This document shows positions 23,126 to 33,800 of a stretch of DNA of 64,000 bases, in pieces. This DNA is from Cyclaneusma minus. Taxonomy: Eukaryota > Ascomycota > Leotiomycetes > Marthamycetales > Marthamycetaceae. The notes beneath the pieces are model-generated. The model was not told the origin of the DNA. It saw only the letters and a list, made by a program, of their open reading frames with translations, and ran no database searches. Location: the NCBI GenBank assembly GCA_037179335.1, contig JAKZHN010000024.1, forward strand, positions 1 to 64,000, in the 5' to 3' direction. Both the position numbers and the translations under genes were made by a program. The stretch's first letter is position 1, and each line of letters begins with the position of its first letter.

Positions 23126-25040
23126 ACTGGAGTGCAAAAGGCCGGCGGAGCCTCGCTGAGTCGCTGTATGGTGGTACTGGTATATTCAGTAGAGGGATTT
23201 CAACGTAGAGAAGTTTGGCTTAGGATCCGGAGAAGATTGCAAGAATCCACAATAACCAGCCGAGTTGCCAGAGGTTGGGACTCTTATATGAGGAGTCCCA
23301 GATCACTTCCAGGTTTTAGGTTCATGTCTGCCTAGTTGACATGTGCAAAGAAAGACCATGATCCATGAATTGCGGGGATAGGCCTGGGTTCCCACCTTGC
23401 TCGAGTTCTTAGTTACAACTTAAGCTCAACTGTATGAAAGTCAATGTTTAAGCTTGGTGGGCCAATCAGAACTCAACTTGACTGGTTGACGTCCATTTGG
23501 GCCAACACTGGTATGAATTCATTCCTCGCTTCCAATGATATCGCGACCGGAAGATCCGGAGATGTTCGAGGATCTAGACCCGCAATACAAAGTTCTGAAA
23601 GCGTTTATCAGGGACCTGTGGTTTGAAGCTTAGATATCCAGCCGCTCGCAGACCATTTGTCGCAATCGAAGCAAGCCATAACTCACGGCGGATTGCTCTT
23701 GCAACGGTCGTTCTGTTTTTCACTGAGGATTACAGGAGCCGTGAGCACGGGTCAAATGGGTTCGTAACATTGATGAGATGCTCCCCAGGTTCTTCAGATT
23801 CAGGAAAATCTGCCTTCTCGCAAAGTGCCTGGGAAATCGCTGATCTCAAAGTCTTTATCCTGGAATCCGACAAGTGACCTGTGGGGTTTTGTCTAGGTAG
23901 AGGGGTCGTAGTTCCCGACCGATACGTCCCAAATTTGGCTTCTGAATTCTGAGATACAGTTTGAGGTGACTCATTCTCAAATATCTGAAGAAAGTTAAAC
24001 GAGCGCGTCAGACAGTTAAAACAACGCGTTTGTGAGCAAATAAACAATCAACAAAATACCGAAGAAAGCAGAAAGACAAATTACTCCTACGAGAATGCAA
24101 GTTCCACCTCTGTACCGTCAGAATAATATCCCACTACCGTACACAACCCCCGCCCTGTCCCTGCTATCACAAACGTAGACGGATGGTGGATCATTGATTG
24201 CCATTCGAACACAGAATCACAGATTTCCGTACTCCTGATTTCTCGGCGCAAAGTCCACACGGGCCAAAGTTTGCTCAGGAGCCAGAAATCATGGCTTTGC
24301 TGGACTGGCCGTAACTGGGGTTATTCGAAGTGACCGGAAATATTCAAAGTAATCGGGAATATTTAAAGTAAGTAGTAACCGGAAATATTCAAAGTAATTG
24401 GGAGTATTATCCCAGATACCATTAACCCACCAAAAAAAGAAAAAGCAACTTTGAGGGAGATGTGCCTGAAAAACCAATTGTCCCTTATTTGAGACCGTAG
24501 CCTGACTGGGCTTGGCCTGTCCTGGATTTCAAAACTCCAGTCGGGATTTAGCTCACCCCTCTATATACTCGAGCAGTGAGGCTTTTAGAGAGTCCTTTAG
24601 CCCCCCTACACTCCGGCGCTCACTCACTCAATGACGCCTTTGGATCTCGAGGACTAAAGCCTGGCTCCGTCTGTTCAGTGGTGTGAGCTCGCAAGAAGAA
24701 AGGGGCTGGTTGACAAACAATCCCAGCTCCAACGCTGACTGCTGGCATGGAAGTGAAAGCTGTGCTTCGGCGGAAAGGGTGAAAGACAACAGGAAGAAAA
24801 GGGTTTGAGAGGATCTATTAATACTCAAGTCTACCATGTAGCTTCAATTCTCACTCCAACAGGGACACGACGTGTCTGCTCGCCCGCAGACCATCTATGC
24901 CCCTAATACGCCGCCCAATGCATGCAATGCTGCGTCACCGCTTAATCGCCCTGCCCTTATAGTACTTATACACGACACACCCATCTTTCCCGCACCATTT
25001 TTCCAGAAAAGTCTGCATCTGCAGCACGATTCCTTATATT
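23126..25040. other. Intergenic region with a short A/T-rich repeat
   Basis: No supported gene. At 24333-24408 a roughly 45-bp unit (starting ACCGGAAATATTCAAAGTAA) occurs twice, and the GGGAATATTTAAAGTAA stretch inside the first unit is a further partial copy. The segment facing 25041 is the 3' side of the mitochondrial carrier gene. Confidence 0.45.
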
Positions 25041-26424
25041 TTAGACAGCAGACAAGTCGTCCTGTCTAGAAAGACTGTCTAGTCGCTTCAGTATAGTCTG
25101 GTACAAGAACAGCATACAGCCACTCTGCACACTCGTCCACACAGCCCGCGGTCCAACACCCCGGAACAATCCCGCCACGCCTTCGGTTTTATAGATCAGC
25201 TTTAGGCCTGTCATCACACTCGAGGTGTCGAGCGGCACAGCCCCCGGTTTCGGCGTATGCGTTGACGGACTCGATGTCGAAATCATGCGCTTCTGCTGCG
25301 TTTGTGTCTGCATCTTCGGCTTCCCCCGACTTGCTGCCGACGCCGTATTCTGCGCGGAGGGCGCGGACACTTTCCCCGCAGGATCGCCAGCCGGCGAGCT
25401 GGTAATCTGCGTCTGAATCCGCGTCTTCACAACATCAAGTGGACACGTCATGACGCCCGCCAACCCTCCCGCCGCCGCGCCCGTAAATAGCTCCAACGGC
25501 AGCCCGATATCGCGACTTTGTTTCCAGCGTCTTGCCCACGTCTGGCCTTGTTCATAAAAGGCGAATTGCAAGGCGGAGAACGGTAGGTCGCGGAAAATAG
25601 TAGCTTTGTAGCCGTAGAAGAGGGCTGAAAAGCCTTCTTGCCGGATGATGGTGCGGGCTGCGTCGGCAGTGGAGCGGTAGTTGTAGCCGGAGTGGAAGAA
25701 GGGGTTGTTGTAGCGGCCTTGGAGTTGCAAACGTGTTTTGAGAACTTCGGAGGGGACGTAGACAATGGAGGCGGCGAGGTCGGCGAGGAAGCCTGGAGGG
25801 GGGTTAGCGAGAAATCTTTGGGAAGGGTGGAGGGGAGGAAAGGGGGAGACATAGCTCCTGTGAGGTAGGCGAATGGGGGGCGGAAGCCGGCGTCTATCAT
25901 GTGGCGCTTGCTGAACTCGTACGTGCCGAAGAAGATTACTGTCCCGGGAAACGAGCCCAGGAGTGCTGGGAGCCAGCCGCCGTATAAACCGCGCCGTATT
26001 CCTTCCTGGCGCAAAATGGTTCCGTAGGAGGATGTGAGGCCTTGGTATCGCGAAGGGATATTTGGGTCGCCCTGCTGCCGAGTCTTGACTGTGTCCAGCG
26101 AGTGCATCAACAGGTCGCCCGTGGTACCGCCTATGCCTCCTGCTAGCATTGCCTTCGCATCTATCAGCAAACGTCTTCCTCCCCACTTGTCCAAGCAATG
26201 CTCACATGCAGATAAGGCGGGCGCTCCTCCTCCTCAATCGCTTGCGGTGACATGGTATCCGACTCTGGCCCTGGACCTTCCAACTCAAATCTTGCAACGA
26301 GCGGTTGTGCGACCGACTTTCCATCATCGGAGAGGGCGAGGGTGTTCTGGTGGCCAATTTCTGGAGGTTGAGGTGTTGAAGCTCCAGAAGAGAAGAGATT
26401 GGCGAGGCGGGAGGTCAGGGACAT
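25041..26424 (-). CDS. MME1: Mitochondrial carrier (SLC25), MME1-like
   Basis: An inner mitochondrial membrane carrier whose closest recognisable relative is yeast Mme1/YMR166C, described as a magnesium exporter. Exons 26424-26206, 26152-25855 and 25792-25041 give 422 residues. Three tandem repeats of two helices each carry the signatures HSLDTVKTR (Ser in place of the first Pro, as in yeast), YVPSEVLKTRLQLQG and CPLDVVKTRIQTQ. LQGRYNNPFFHSGYNYRS and DLPFSALQFAFYEQG are hallmarks of this subfamily. The first 70 residues are a variable extension. A long Ser/Gln/Thr insert lies between the last two helices. Intron 2 (25854-25793) begins CTATGT where GTATGT is expected; only this boundary restores the conserved LTGGFLADL junction. 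Either the donor is mutated or a base is miscalled. Family assignment is firm, the transported ion inferred. Confidence 0.88.
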
Positions 26425-27333
26425 GGCCCTTCCTCGGTGGGGAACTTGGTCCCTTTGGAAGGTGAGGGGACGGTCGTCCGGTGGGTAAGGCGTGTGGAGG
26501 GAGTGAGGGCGAGGTTATTGCGGAATCATGCTTCTTCTCTTGGTCGCAAATGTTTCGCGATACTCGGCCCCGAACCAAATATTTTCCCGGTACAAGCCGT
26601 TTCCAGACAGCTGCACGGTCCCAGGCACCGATTGGCGGCCTTACTTATTCCAACGTCAAGGCATTGACGCACAGCTCCGATTAACATCAACATACATCCC
26701 TTTGGAAATTGACCATTATCGCCCACCATTTCTGCTCAAAAGCCATGTGACGGTTTGCAGCAGGCTCCAGGCTGCAACATTCTACAAGCCATTATTATTG
26801 CTGCTCCCTTGGACCCTTGGCTTGGCCGCATCATAACTTGTTAAATCGTGCTGTTGAAGTTAATGTTACATGTATACAAGGCTTAGAGGTATGACCCATA
26901 TTTATAGGAGTAAAATCTTTGAATCTATCGAGCACAGTGGAAAGTGTGGATAGTGCTGCCTGATTTTCACAGCTCTGGGAGCGCATGGCTCAAGGGCCTG
27001 GCAGCACTCTGCCAGTGACAGGAAGCTTATGTGTATTGTGTAGATCACATGGACTATACTCCACTCAATTGAGTCTCATGATTCTACAGAAATCAGAAAT
27101 CAGAAATCAGAAACATCATCTCCAAGAACCCAAGTGCAGTCTGCATTGGCATCATGCTGTGATCGGATTGAAGCTTTGTATTCGCAACCGTTACTCTGCC
27201 GTCACGCGGAGCCGGAGCGGGAGCATCGACGATCGTCCCTCATCGACAGATCTTCAGCTAACGCATTTCCAAAAAAGTGACTCGGAAAGCCGGCCTGCTG
27301 TTCTATTGGATGGAATTCTTTTCCGGTGGCTTT
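26425..27333. other. Intergenic, no gene seen
   Basis: Upstream DNA of the minus-strand carrier. AGAAATC is repeated three times in tandem near 27089-27110. No supported gene. Confidence 0.45.
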
Positions 27334-27346
27334 GCGACGTGCAACA

Positions 27347-27385
<39 letters not shown>
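27334..27385. repeat. CGACGTGCAACAAAAC box followed by a 35-nt poly(T) tract
   Basis: A copy of the dispersed box seen many times at 38.8-43.5 kb (here GCGACGTGCAACAAAAC, 27334-27350) runs directly into about 35 T residues. On the minus strand this is a poly(A) tail-like end, as left by some retroposed sequences. Confidence 0.55.
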
Positions 27386-27892
27386 CGAGAAACTTGGGGT
27401 GAGACTCGCGGAGGTCACGGAATATGCTCCTAGGGGGACTTCTCTCGTACACCCCCGGGGTGAGGGTCCCCAAATACCAACTTGAAGTCTTTTCGGACCT
27501 CCCTCAAATTTGAATCCGTAGGCAATTGACTCGAACTTTGTGCAATGTTAGAGCCGTTTCCGGTACTATGTTTTCACACTGTACCTAGCTATTACCATTA
27601 AACCAACAATCCCACAGGTCTCAATTTTTGTCGACAAGATTTTACCTGAATTGACTTATGTGTTACTACCTTCAAGCTGCCAATCTGCCCCCTGGGTAAT
27701 TGCGCTTGCTACCTCACCACCTTTAATGCCCAGGCCTCGTCACGGTGGCAGGGGCTTTGCACAAGCGTACATAAGATAGAATGGGACGATAACTCCAATG
27801 AATTAGGGCAAGGGCTTCTGGTTACAGTCCGCGATGGTCCGCTTCATAAGTCCAAGCATCTCACAGCACCTCTTCCTCCCCACCTCGAGGGT
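27386..27892. other. Intergenic, no gene seen
   Basis: 3' flank of IMP2. No coding frame or repeat is supported. Confidence 0.45.
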
Positions 27893-28749
27893 TCACCCCC
27901 CAAGCCAAGGATGCCTCCACTCCCCCTCCATATCCTCCCTCTCCTCCCTCCTAATCACCTTCGTCCTCCCCTTCCACTCCTCCCACCTCACCCTACCCGC
28001 CTTCTCCCACGGCCAAACCACATACTCCACCTTCCCCAAAATCAATCCTATCGCCACCGGCCCCAACCTATTACTATCAAGACTCTCTTTCCCCGCATGT
28101 GCCCCATCGCCCTCCACCCACACATGTCCCGGCGGTATTTCTGCTATCGGGAAGGGATATGGTGGTTTTGTGTATACTTTGTCGCCTGGTAGGCCGATGA
28201 TTCGCTTTACTGCTTCGGTTTCGGGGTGGCTGGGACTCCTGGGATGGCGAAGGGTGTGTGTTAGTAAATCCGCCGGCCTAAAACAGCTGAAACGGGAACG
28301 AGAAGTGCGAACTGCGAATGAGAATGCGAGGCCCTCTGTACTTGATTGCATTACGAGAGATCCTCTTTTTACAACGAATATGTCGTAGTCCACTCGATTT
28401 CCCCGCAAAATCAAAATCATAATCGCAAACGGAAGCACATAGTCCGCTCATCCTCCATTCTCTTTGCCGTAAAAATATCTCACCGTAAAACAACAACCAT
28501 CCCCCTCCTCAACCCCTGCCAAGGCTTCACCTTGTTCGTCCAAACCACATCTTTTTTCGTCGAGCGATCCACATCCGTATTCAGAAACGGATACATGGAA
28601 GAACCGTGGATATCTTGAAAACACCCGACATGCGTATTGAAGAACACGAGAGCTGGTGCCCAGGTAGCGAAGGCGAGGAGACGCCAGGATACGGCTTTGA
28701 CGAAAGGTGTGCGGGCGCGGAGGGCGGAGAAGAGGCGTGGGAAGGGCAT
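27893..28749 (-). CDS. IMP2: Mitochondrial inner membrane protease subunit 2
   Basis: A catalytic subunit of the inner membrane peptidase complex. It removes sorting signals from proteins delivered to the intermembrane space and belongs to the S26 (signal peptidase I-like) family. Exons 28749-28484 and 28238-27893 give 203 residues. One hydrophobic segment near residues 22-38 anchors it. The catalytic Ser51 lies in HGSSMYPFLN, and the general-base Lys100 in EAVKRIIGLPGD, which is the classical Ser/Lys dyad. The motif VWVEGD and a region ending with SNRLGPV follow, as in the family. The 245-nt intron is long for this window; an acceptor nearer the donor would add residues with no family match, while the chosen one gives LRSPSHPETEAVKR. 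The acidic and basic tail after residue 160 is variable. Identification is confident. Confidence 0.93.
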
Positions 28750-29270
28750 GGTTTGGTTTGGTTTGGTGCAGACGGGCGGCCGGGGGCCCCGGATTCGAGG
28801 GGATTACGACAGTTGCGATCTGGGGAGTTGTTTTGGCGAGGATTGGGTGGTTTGGGGAGTGGTGGTTTGAGGTGAGGAAGTTGAGATGCTCAGCCTCGGC
28901 TGGCTGGGGACTTTTTTGGGCGTCAGCCTCGCGATTCAGGGATCTTAGCTTTAGAGGCTCTATGATGGTTTCACAAATAATCGCATGGGTTAGGAGTAGC
29001 CTCTTAACAATCTCGAAGTCGGCATTCGTTTTTGTTTGATTATTCTAGATCTCAAGTCTCGTGGTATCAATTTCATGTGGCAAGCGATTTCCTGGTTCAT
29101 CTGCTTTTGTATTTTCCATGCTACCACCTGCACCTGATATCTAAGAGCCTCGTAGCCCGTTACAAGCGCCGGTAATGCAGAACTGCCACCTCTAGTAGAC
29201 GAGGCAATAGTTTAGAAGTCCCGAAGAGCATAGATGATCCCTTAAAGCTTTTGGACTCCCAGAAATGCGC
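28750..29270. promoter_or_regulatory. Upstream region of IMP2 and 3' flank of eIF2alpha
   Basis: Contains a GTTTG-rich stretch at 28748-28767 immediately before the IMP2 start. No gene is supported. Confidence 0.4.
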
Positions 29271-30366
29271 TCACATGACCTCCACAGCGTTCTCGTCGCT
29301 CTCGCTCTGGCTCTCGTCTCCGCTGACTTCGGCATTCTCGCGCTCACGCTTCTCCATCAGTGCCTGCAGCTCGGCATCGTCGTTCTCCGTCACGGCCTTG
29401 GGCTCCATCTTGACCACGCAGCTTCCTCCCGCCTCGGCTATGTTCTTCTGGATATCGACGATGGCTTCTTCCAGTATCCGTATGCCGGTGTGCTTTTCCA
29501 AGCATGTGCTGGTCAGGACGTAAAGGGGTGGCGATACGAGCTTGACCTTGACTTGGTTCTCGGGCGTGTTCCTGGCCTCGGCGGTTCGAAGAGCGGTCTT
29601 GACGGCGTCGATTCCCTCGTATCCGAAGCAGGTAACCTCCACGTCGGCTCGGACTTTCGTTGGTTGGGGAGTGAGGCGCTTTCCGATGTAGGACTTGAGT
29701 TCGTCGGCGACCATGGTACTTGGGAACTCGATGTCATTCCATACATCTGGGTTTCTGCGAAACTGTTAGAACTACTCTGGCGACCAGCTGCCCTCTATCT
29801 CAAAACCTACGTGATGGAGAGCTTGAACGCATCCACAGCATGTCCGTATTTCTTGTTCAGCGGCCAGCCGATGGTCTCGTAGAGGGACTCAATTGGTGTC
29901 TCGGTCTTCTCAGCAACATGGCGCATAATCGAGTGGACCATCTTGCTCTTGTTGTATCGCTCCTCGCACTTGATGATATCTTCTGGAGACACTCTGCGTT
30001 TCGAGAGATCGATGTATCCTGAGACCTGTCAGCCGCGCGCCACCAACAATATCTTTGCGCCAAGCGAACCTTTCTCCTTGTCGACACGCAGAACAACAAC
30101 GACCTCATTGCGACCCACGCGGATGAGCTTTTGTATGGATCTGATACGACGTCTCGAGAGTTCGGAGAGCAAGATCATGCCGTCGATGTTGTCGTACTCA
30201 AGGAGTTTGACATAGGCTCCCATCTCGGCAATCTGAGGCGCCCAGTCAGTTCGTGGCCGTAGTACACCAGCGGATGCGCGCTGCCCACCTGCTTGACATT
30301 GACCATGACAAAGCTGTCAATCTCCGGGTACTTCTCCTCATAGAAGCGGCAATTCGTTAACGACAT
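29271..30366 (-). CDS. SUI2: Translation initiation factor eIF2 alpha subunit
   Basis: The regulatory subunit of eIF2, which delivers Met-tRNAi to the 40S ribosome in the cytosol. Four exons: 30366-30289, 30232-30070, 30018-29811 and 29754-29271, with introns of 51-56 nt, giving 310 residues (usual length). The N-terminal S1/OB domain contains MVNVKQIAEMGAYVKLLEYD and the loop MILLSELSRRRIRSI. Its Ser52 (Ser51 in conventional numbering) is the target of Gcn2-type kinases, so the general amino-acid control switch is preserved. A helical domain and the C-terminal alpha/beta domain (YVGKRL-like SYIGKRLTPQPTKVRADVEV) follow, with the usual acidic tail (SGDESQSESDENAVEVM). The gene is head to head with NTE1 across 512 bp. 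Identification is certain. Confidence 0.97.
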
Positions 30367-30878
30367 GATTGCAGCGGGTGCGCAGTGCGGCGCAGGACTC
30401 TCAAGGCGTGATGCAGGTTTGGTTGCAAATGCGATGAGAGATTTGGACGAAGCCGGCGCGTTGCGACTGTGGAGTGGAGGTTGCTCGCGTGAGGAGGCGT
30501 GAGGAGGCGTGAGGAGGCGTGACGTTGGGCTGGCGGATTATGTCCTTGACTCACGATAAAGACACTGGATGGTTGAAATTCTGTGGTGGTGGGGTCGAGC
30601 TCTGCCTTAGGCGCCAAGCCGCAAATAATCGAGGTACGAGGAATACGAGCGAAGCTACTACGAGCATTTGAAGCGTCTGTGACCACATACAAGTCTTCGC
30701 GAATCGCATGTGCAGTCGCCTGAGCAAGTCCCAAGCCTCAACGTCGAACGTGTTTTCTCCATTGGTATTGGGCGACTTTCCACCGCTCAAGCGATGAGAC
30801 CCCCGTGATCCGGCATCTCAAAGCTGGTGTGCTGACACAGCTTACCGGGCTTTTGATTCGAGCCATTTTCTGCCCAAC
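30367..30878. promoter_or_regulatory. Shared head-to-head promoter of eIF2alpha and NTE1
   Basis: The 512 bp between the two start codons must contain both promoters. A GTGAGGAGGC decamer is repeated about three to four times in tandem at 30489-30520. A minus-strand open frame (30551-30790) lies in the eIF2alpha leader side and is listed separately. Confidence 0.6.
30551..30790 (-). CDS. Possible small ORF (79 aa) in the eIF2alpha leader region
   Basis: An ATG-started frame on the eIF2alpha strand upstream of its start. It begins MSGGKSPNTNGENTFDVEAW and contains one hydrophobic segment (LQMLVVASLVFLVPRLFAAW), suggesting a single-span membrane peptide. Its last codons overlap a GTGAGT word that could be a splice donor, so it may instead be leader sequence with a 5' UTR intron. 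There is no family match that I recognise. It could be a separate small gene, an upstream ORF or chance. Confidence 0.25.
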   Translation of the reverse strand: MSGGKSPNTNGENTFDVEAWDLLRRLHMRFAKTCMWSQTLQMLVVASLVFLVPRLFAAWRLRQSSTPPPQNFNHPVSLS

Positions 30879-33800
30879 ATGTCCCTCTCAGACGCTCTTT
30901 CGGCCGTCGATGCCACCCAGGCTGCCGAGTCTCTGCAGAGCTCGGCCAGCCAACTGACCTCCTCAGCGAGCTCACTAAGTCAAGCTGCGGCAACTCTGGC
31001 GCCTGCCATGGTGAACGTCTCTCTCGATACCGTACACGCTGAGCCTTCGTCCACTTTCTTTGGCCTACTGGGTCGAATGATCCTCTTTGTTTTGAAGGTC
31101 ATCCCTACAATCCTTTACTGGATTGTCCACTTTACTACTATCACGCTACCAACATGGCTGTTTTCCATGTTCTCGAGAACCTGGACTGTCACCATGAACT
31201 TCACTACTCTGTATGTCTGCTGCCAGTCCCTAGCATACTTTGTATTTAGACAAAGTTCAACTCTGATGAAATACTGGCAGACTCTTGATCCTTGCTGTCA
31301 TGGTTTCAACCGTCAGTTGGTTTGTGAGATACCGATTTCTCAACATGTACTCTCGCCTGCCGCCAGAACCCCAACGAAAGGAGCCGCAGATCGACCTCTT
31401 TCCTGACACACAGGACGAAGGAACCAAGTCGGGCCTGAACAGCTACTTGGACGAGTTCTTGAGCGCCATCAAAGTGTTTGGCTATTTGGAGAGATCGGTA
31501 TTCCACGAGTTGACGAGGTCTATGCAGACGCGGAAGTTGATAGCTGGAGAAACCTTGAACCTAGAGGAGGAAAAAGGCTTTTGCCTGGTTGTGGATGGCC
31601 TCGTTGAAATCTTCGTTAAATCCTCTGGCGAGGGAACTGGATCGGATACGGAGCCAAATGGCTACGGGAGGGAATCATCCTACAGTGACGAAGATGGAAG
31701 ACACGAGACCCGTCAAGGCTACCAACTACTTACGGAAGTTAAGAATGGCGCCCCCATGTCGTCTCTATTCTCGATATTATCGCTATTCACCGAGGACGTC
31801 AAATTGAGGCACACGGACGACGATGATTCCCAGGATAACTCGCGCCCCACGAGCGCAAGCGCTCATTTTAGGCAAGGTTCACAGCAAGGGCCCGGGGTTT
31901 CTCACGATACTCCGCCCTCTCTTCCAACTAGTCCAATCTATGGCGCCCCAGGCCCAACATTCACCAAGCAAAAGCGTCGTTCCTCACATGTACCTTCGAG
32001 TAATATTGGGGGGAAACTGCCAAGTGTACCTCCACTATCGTTGGATCAAGACGAACAACAGTACAAGAGACGACCGAAACCCAAACGAACGACCACCTCA
32101 GTTCACCCGGACATTGTTGCAAGAGCCACAGTTGATACCACGATAGCCGTGATTCCCGCGAGCGCTTTTCGCCGGCTGACCAGAGTCTACCCAAAGGCTA
32201 CAGCACATATCGTGCAAGTCATATTGACTCGGCTACAAAGAGTCACCTTGGCAACTGGCCACTCCTATCTTGGTCTCACAAGTGAAGTACTTCGCACAGA
32301 GAAGCATATGAACAAATATACCACATATGAGTTGCCAAACTTTTTGCGAGGTAACGCGTTGGAGCGGCTCAAGCAGAAGTTTACGCGGGAGAAGGAGAGA
32401 ATAGGTCCAGAACAAGGAAGCAAAGGGATTGCCTTGCATAACTCGGGTGCACAACGCCGCCGGCGATCGAGCGTCGGCCTGCGAAAAGAAGCTACTATGC
32501 ACGCCATATCGTCTCGAGCTGCAGCTGCTCGACCGTCTTCTGTCTCTGTTTCTCATGGTGATAGTGGTGCAAATCCTAGTCCTGGTGATCTCCTTACCAA
32601 CATCCAGATGTCACGAGCTGGCGGACGAACCAACCCACCTGGTTTTCCTCCGGGAACCTCTCGTCAATGGAACCAGGGTCCCATAATGAACCCAGCAACC
32701 GAGAAGACACCATTGGCACAAAAGAGTTTCAACCCCTTTTCTAAGCAGGTCAACCAGCCTCGTTTCGCACTTCATCGCCAAGACTCCATAGACGAAGATG
32801 GCTTATTTCGGGCATCAATTCTGGAGTGTATCTTCAAGGCTATTGGCCTAACGAATGTCAGCAATCCGTTACGGATGTCGGAGTCTGTAGAGGCGTCGCC
32901 GAGATTGGTCTCTTACGATCAGAGGAGACAGAAAGCCGTATTCAGTAATGCGTTTGGCTTCGTGGACCCTTATGATGGGTCGGCGGACGGTGACTCGGAG
33001 TCTATGACATCCGGTGGAGGGGCTTCTGCAGCTGTTAGTTTTCAGAGCTTGGTTGCTGAGTTGAAAGATGACATAGAGATTGTCTACTTCCCGAAAGGGT
33101 CAGTCCTCGTGGAGCAAGGCGAACGCAACCCAGGACTCTACTATGTCGTGGACGGATTCTTGGACGTCAGTGTTCCAACAGATGAAAAGCCCTCATCCAC
33201 TGTCCTGGGTGGAAATAATGGTTCTACGGCTAGGGGAATGAGTGATCACGACCTGTTGGCTCCGCTTGCTCGTACTGCTACGGGTTCTACTCAAACATCT
33301 GGTCCCGGTCTGAGATCATCATCGATACCCGAGAGCAAGAAACGGAAGGTCACCGGCGGCAAGAGCTTAGCACTTATCAAGCCTGGCGGCATCGCTGGTT
33401 ATATCGGCACCATATCATCGTACCGATCTTTTACAGATGTCACTGCTAAGACGGATGTTTATGTTGGCTTCCTCCCACGTTCATCGCTGGAGAGAATTGT
33501 GGAAAAGTATCCCGTAGTTCTGCTCACCATGGCCAAACGCCTTACTAGTTTGCTGCCAAAACTGATCTTACACATCGACTTTGCGCTGGAGTGGGTACAA
33601 GTTAATGCTGGTCAGATCATCTACCACGAGGGCGACGAAAGCGACGCTATCTACATCGTACTCAATGGCCGGTTGAGACTGATTCACAACAAAGAAGAAG
33701 CAGGCATGAAAGTTCTCGGAGAATACGGTCAGGGTGAAAGTGTCGGCGAGCTTGAAGTGATGACCGAGTCTGTCAGGCCAGGCACATTACACGCTATCCG

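Noticed and set aside
26985..27485. 166-codon plus-strand frame
   Set aside because: It includes a poly-Phe run from the poly(T) tract and has no coherent protein character.
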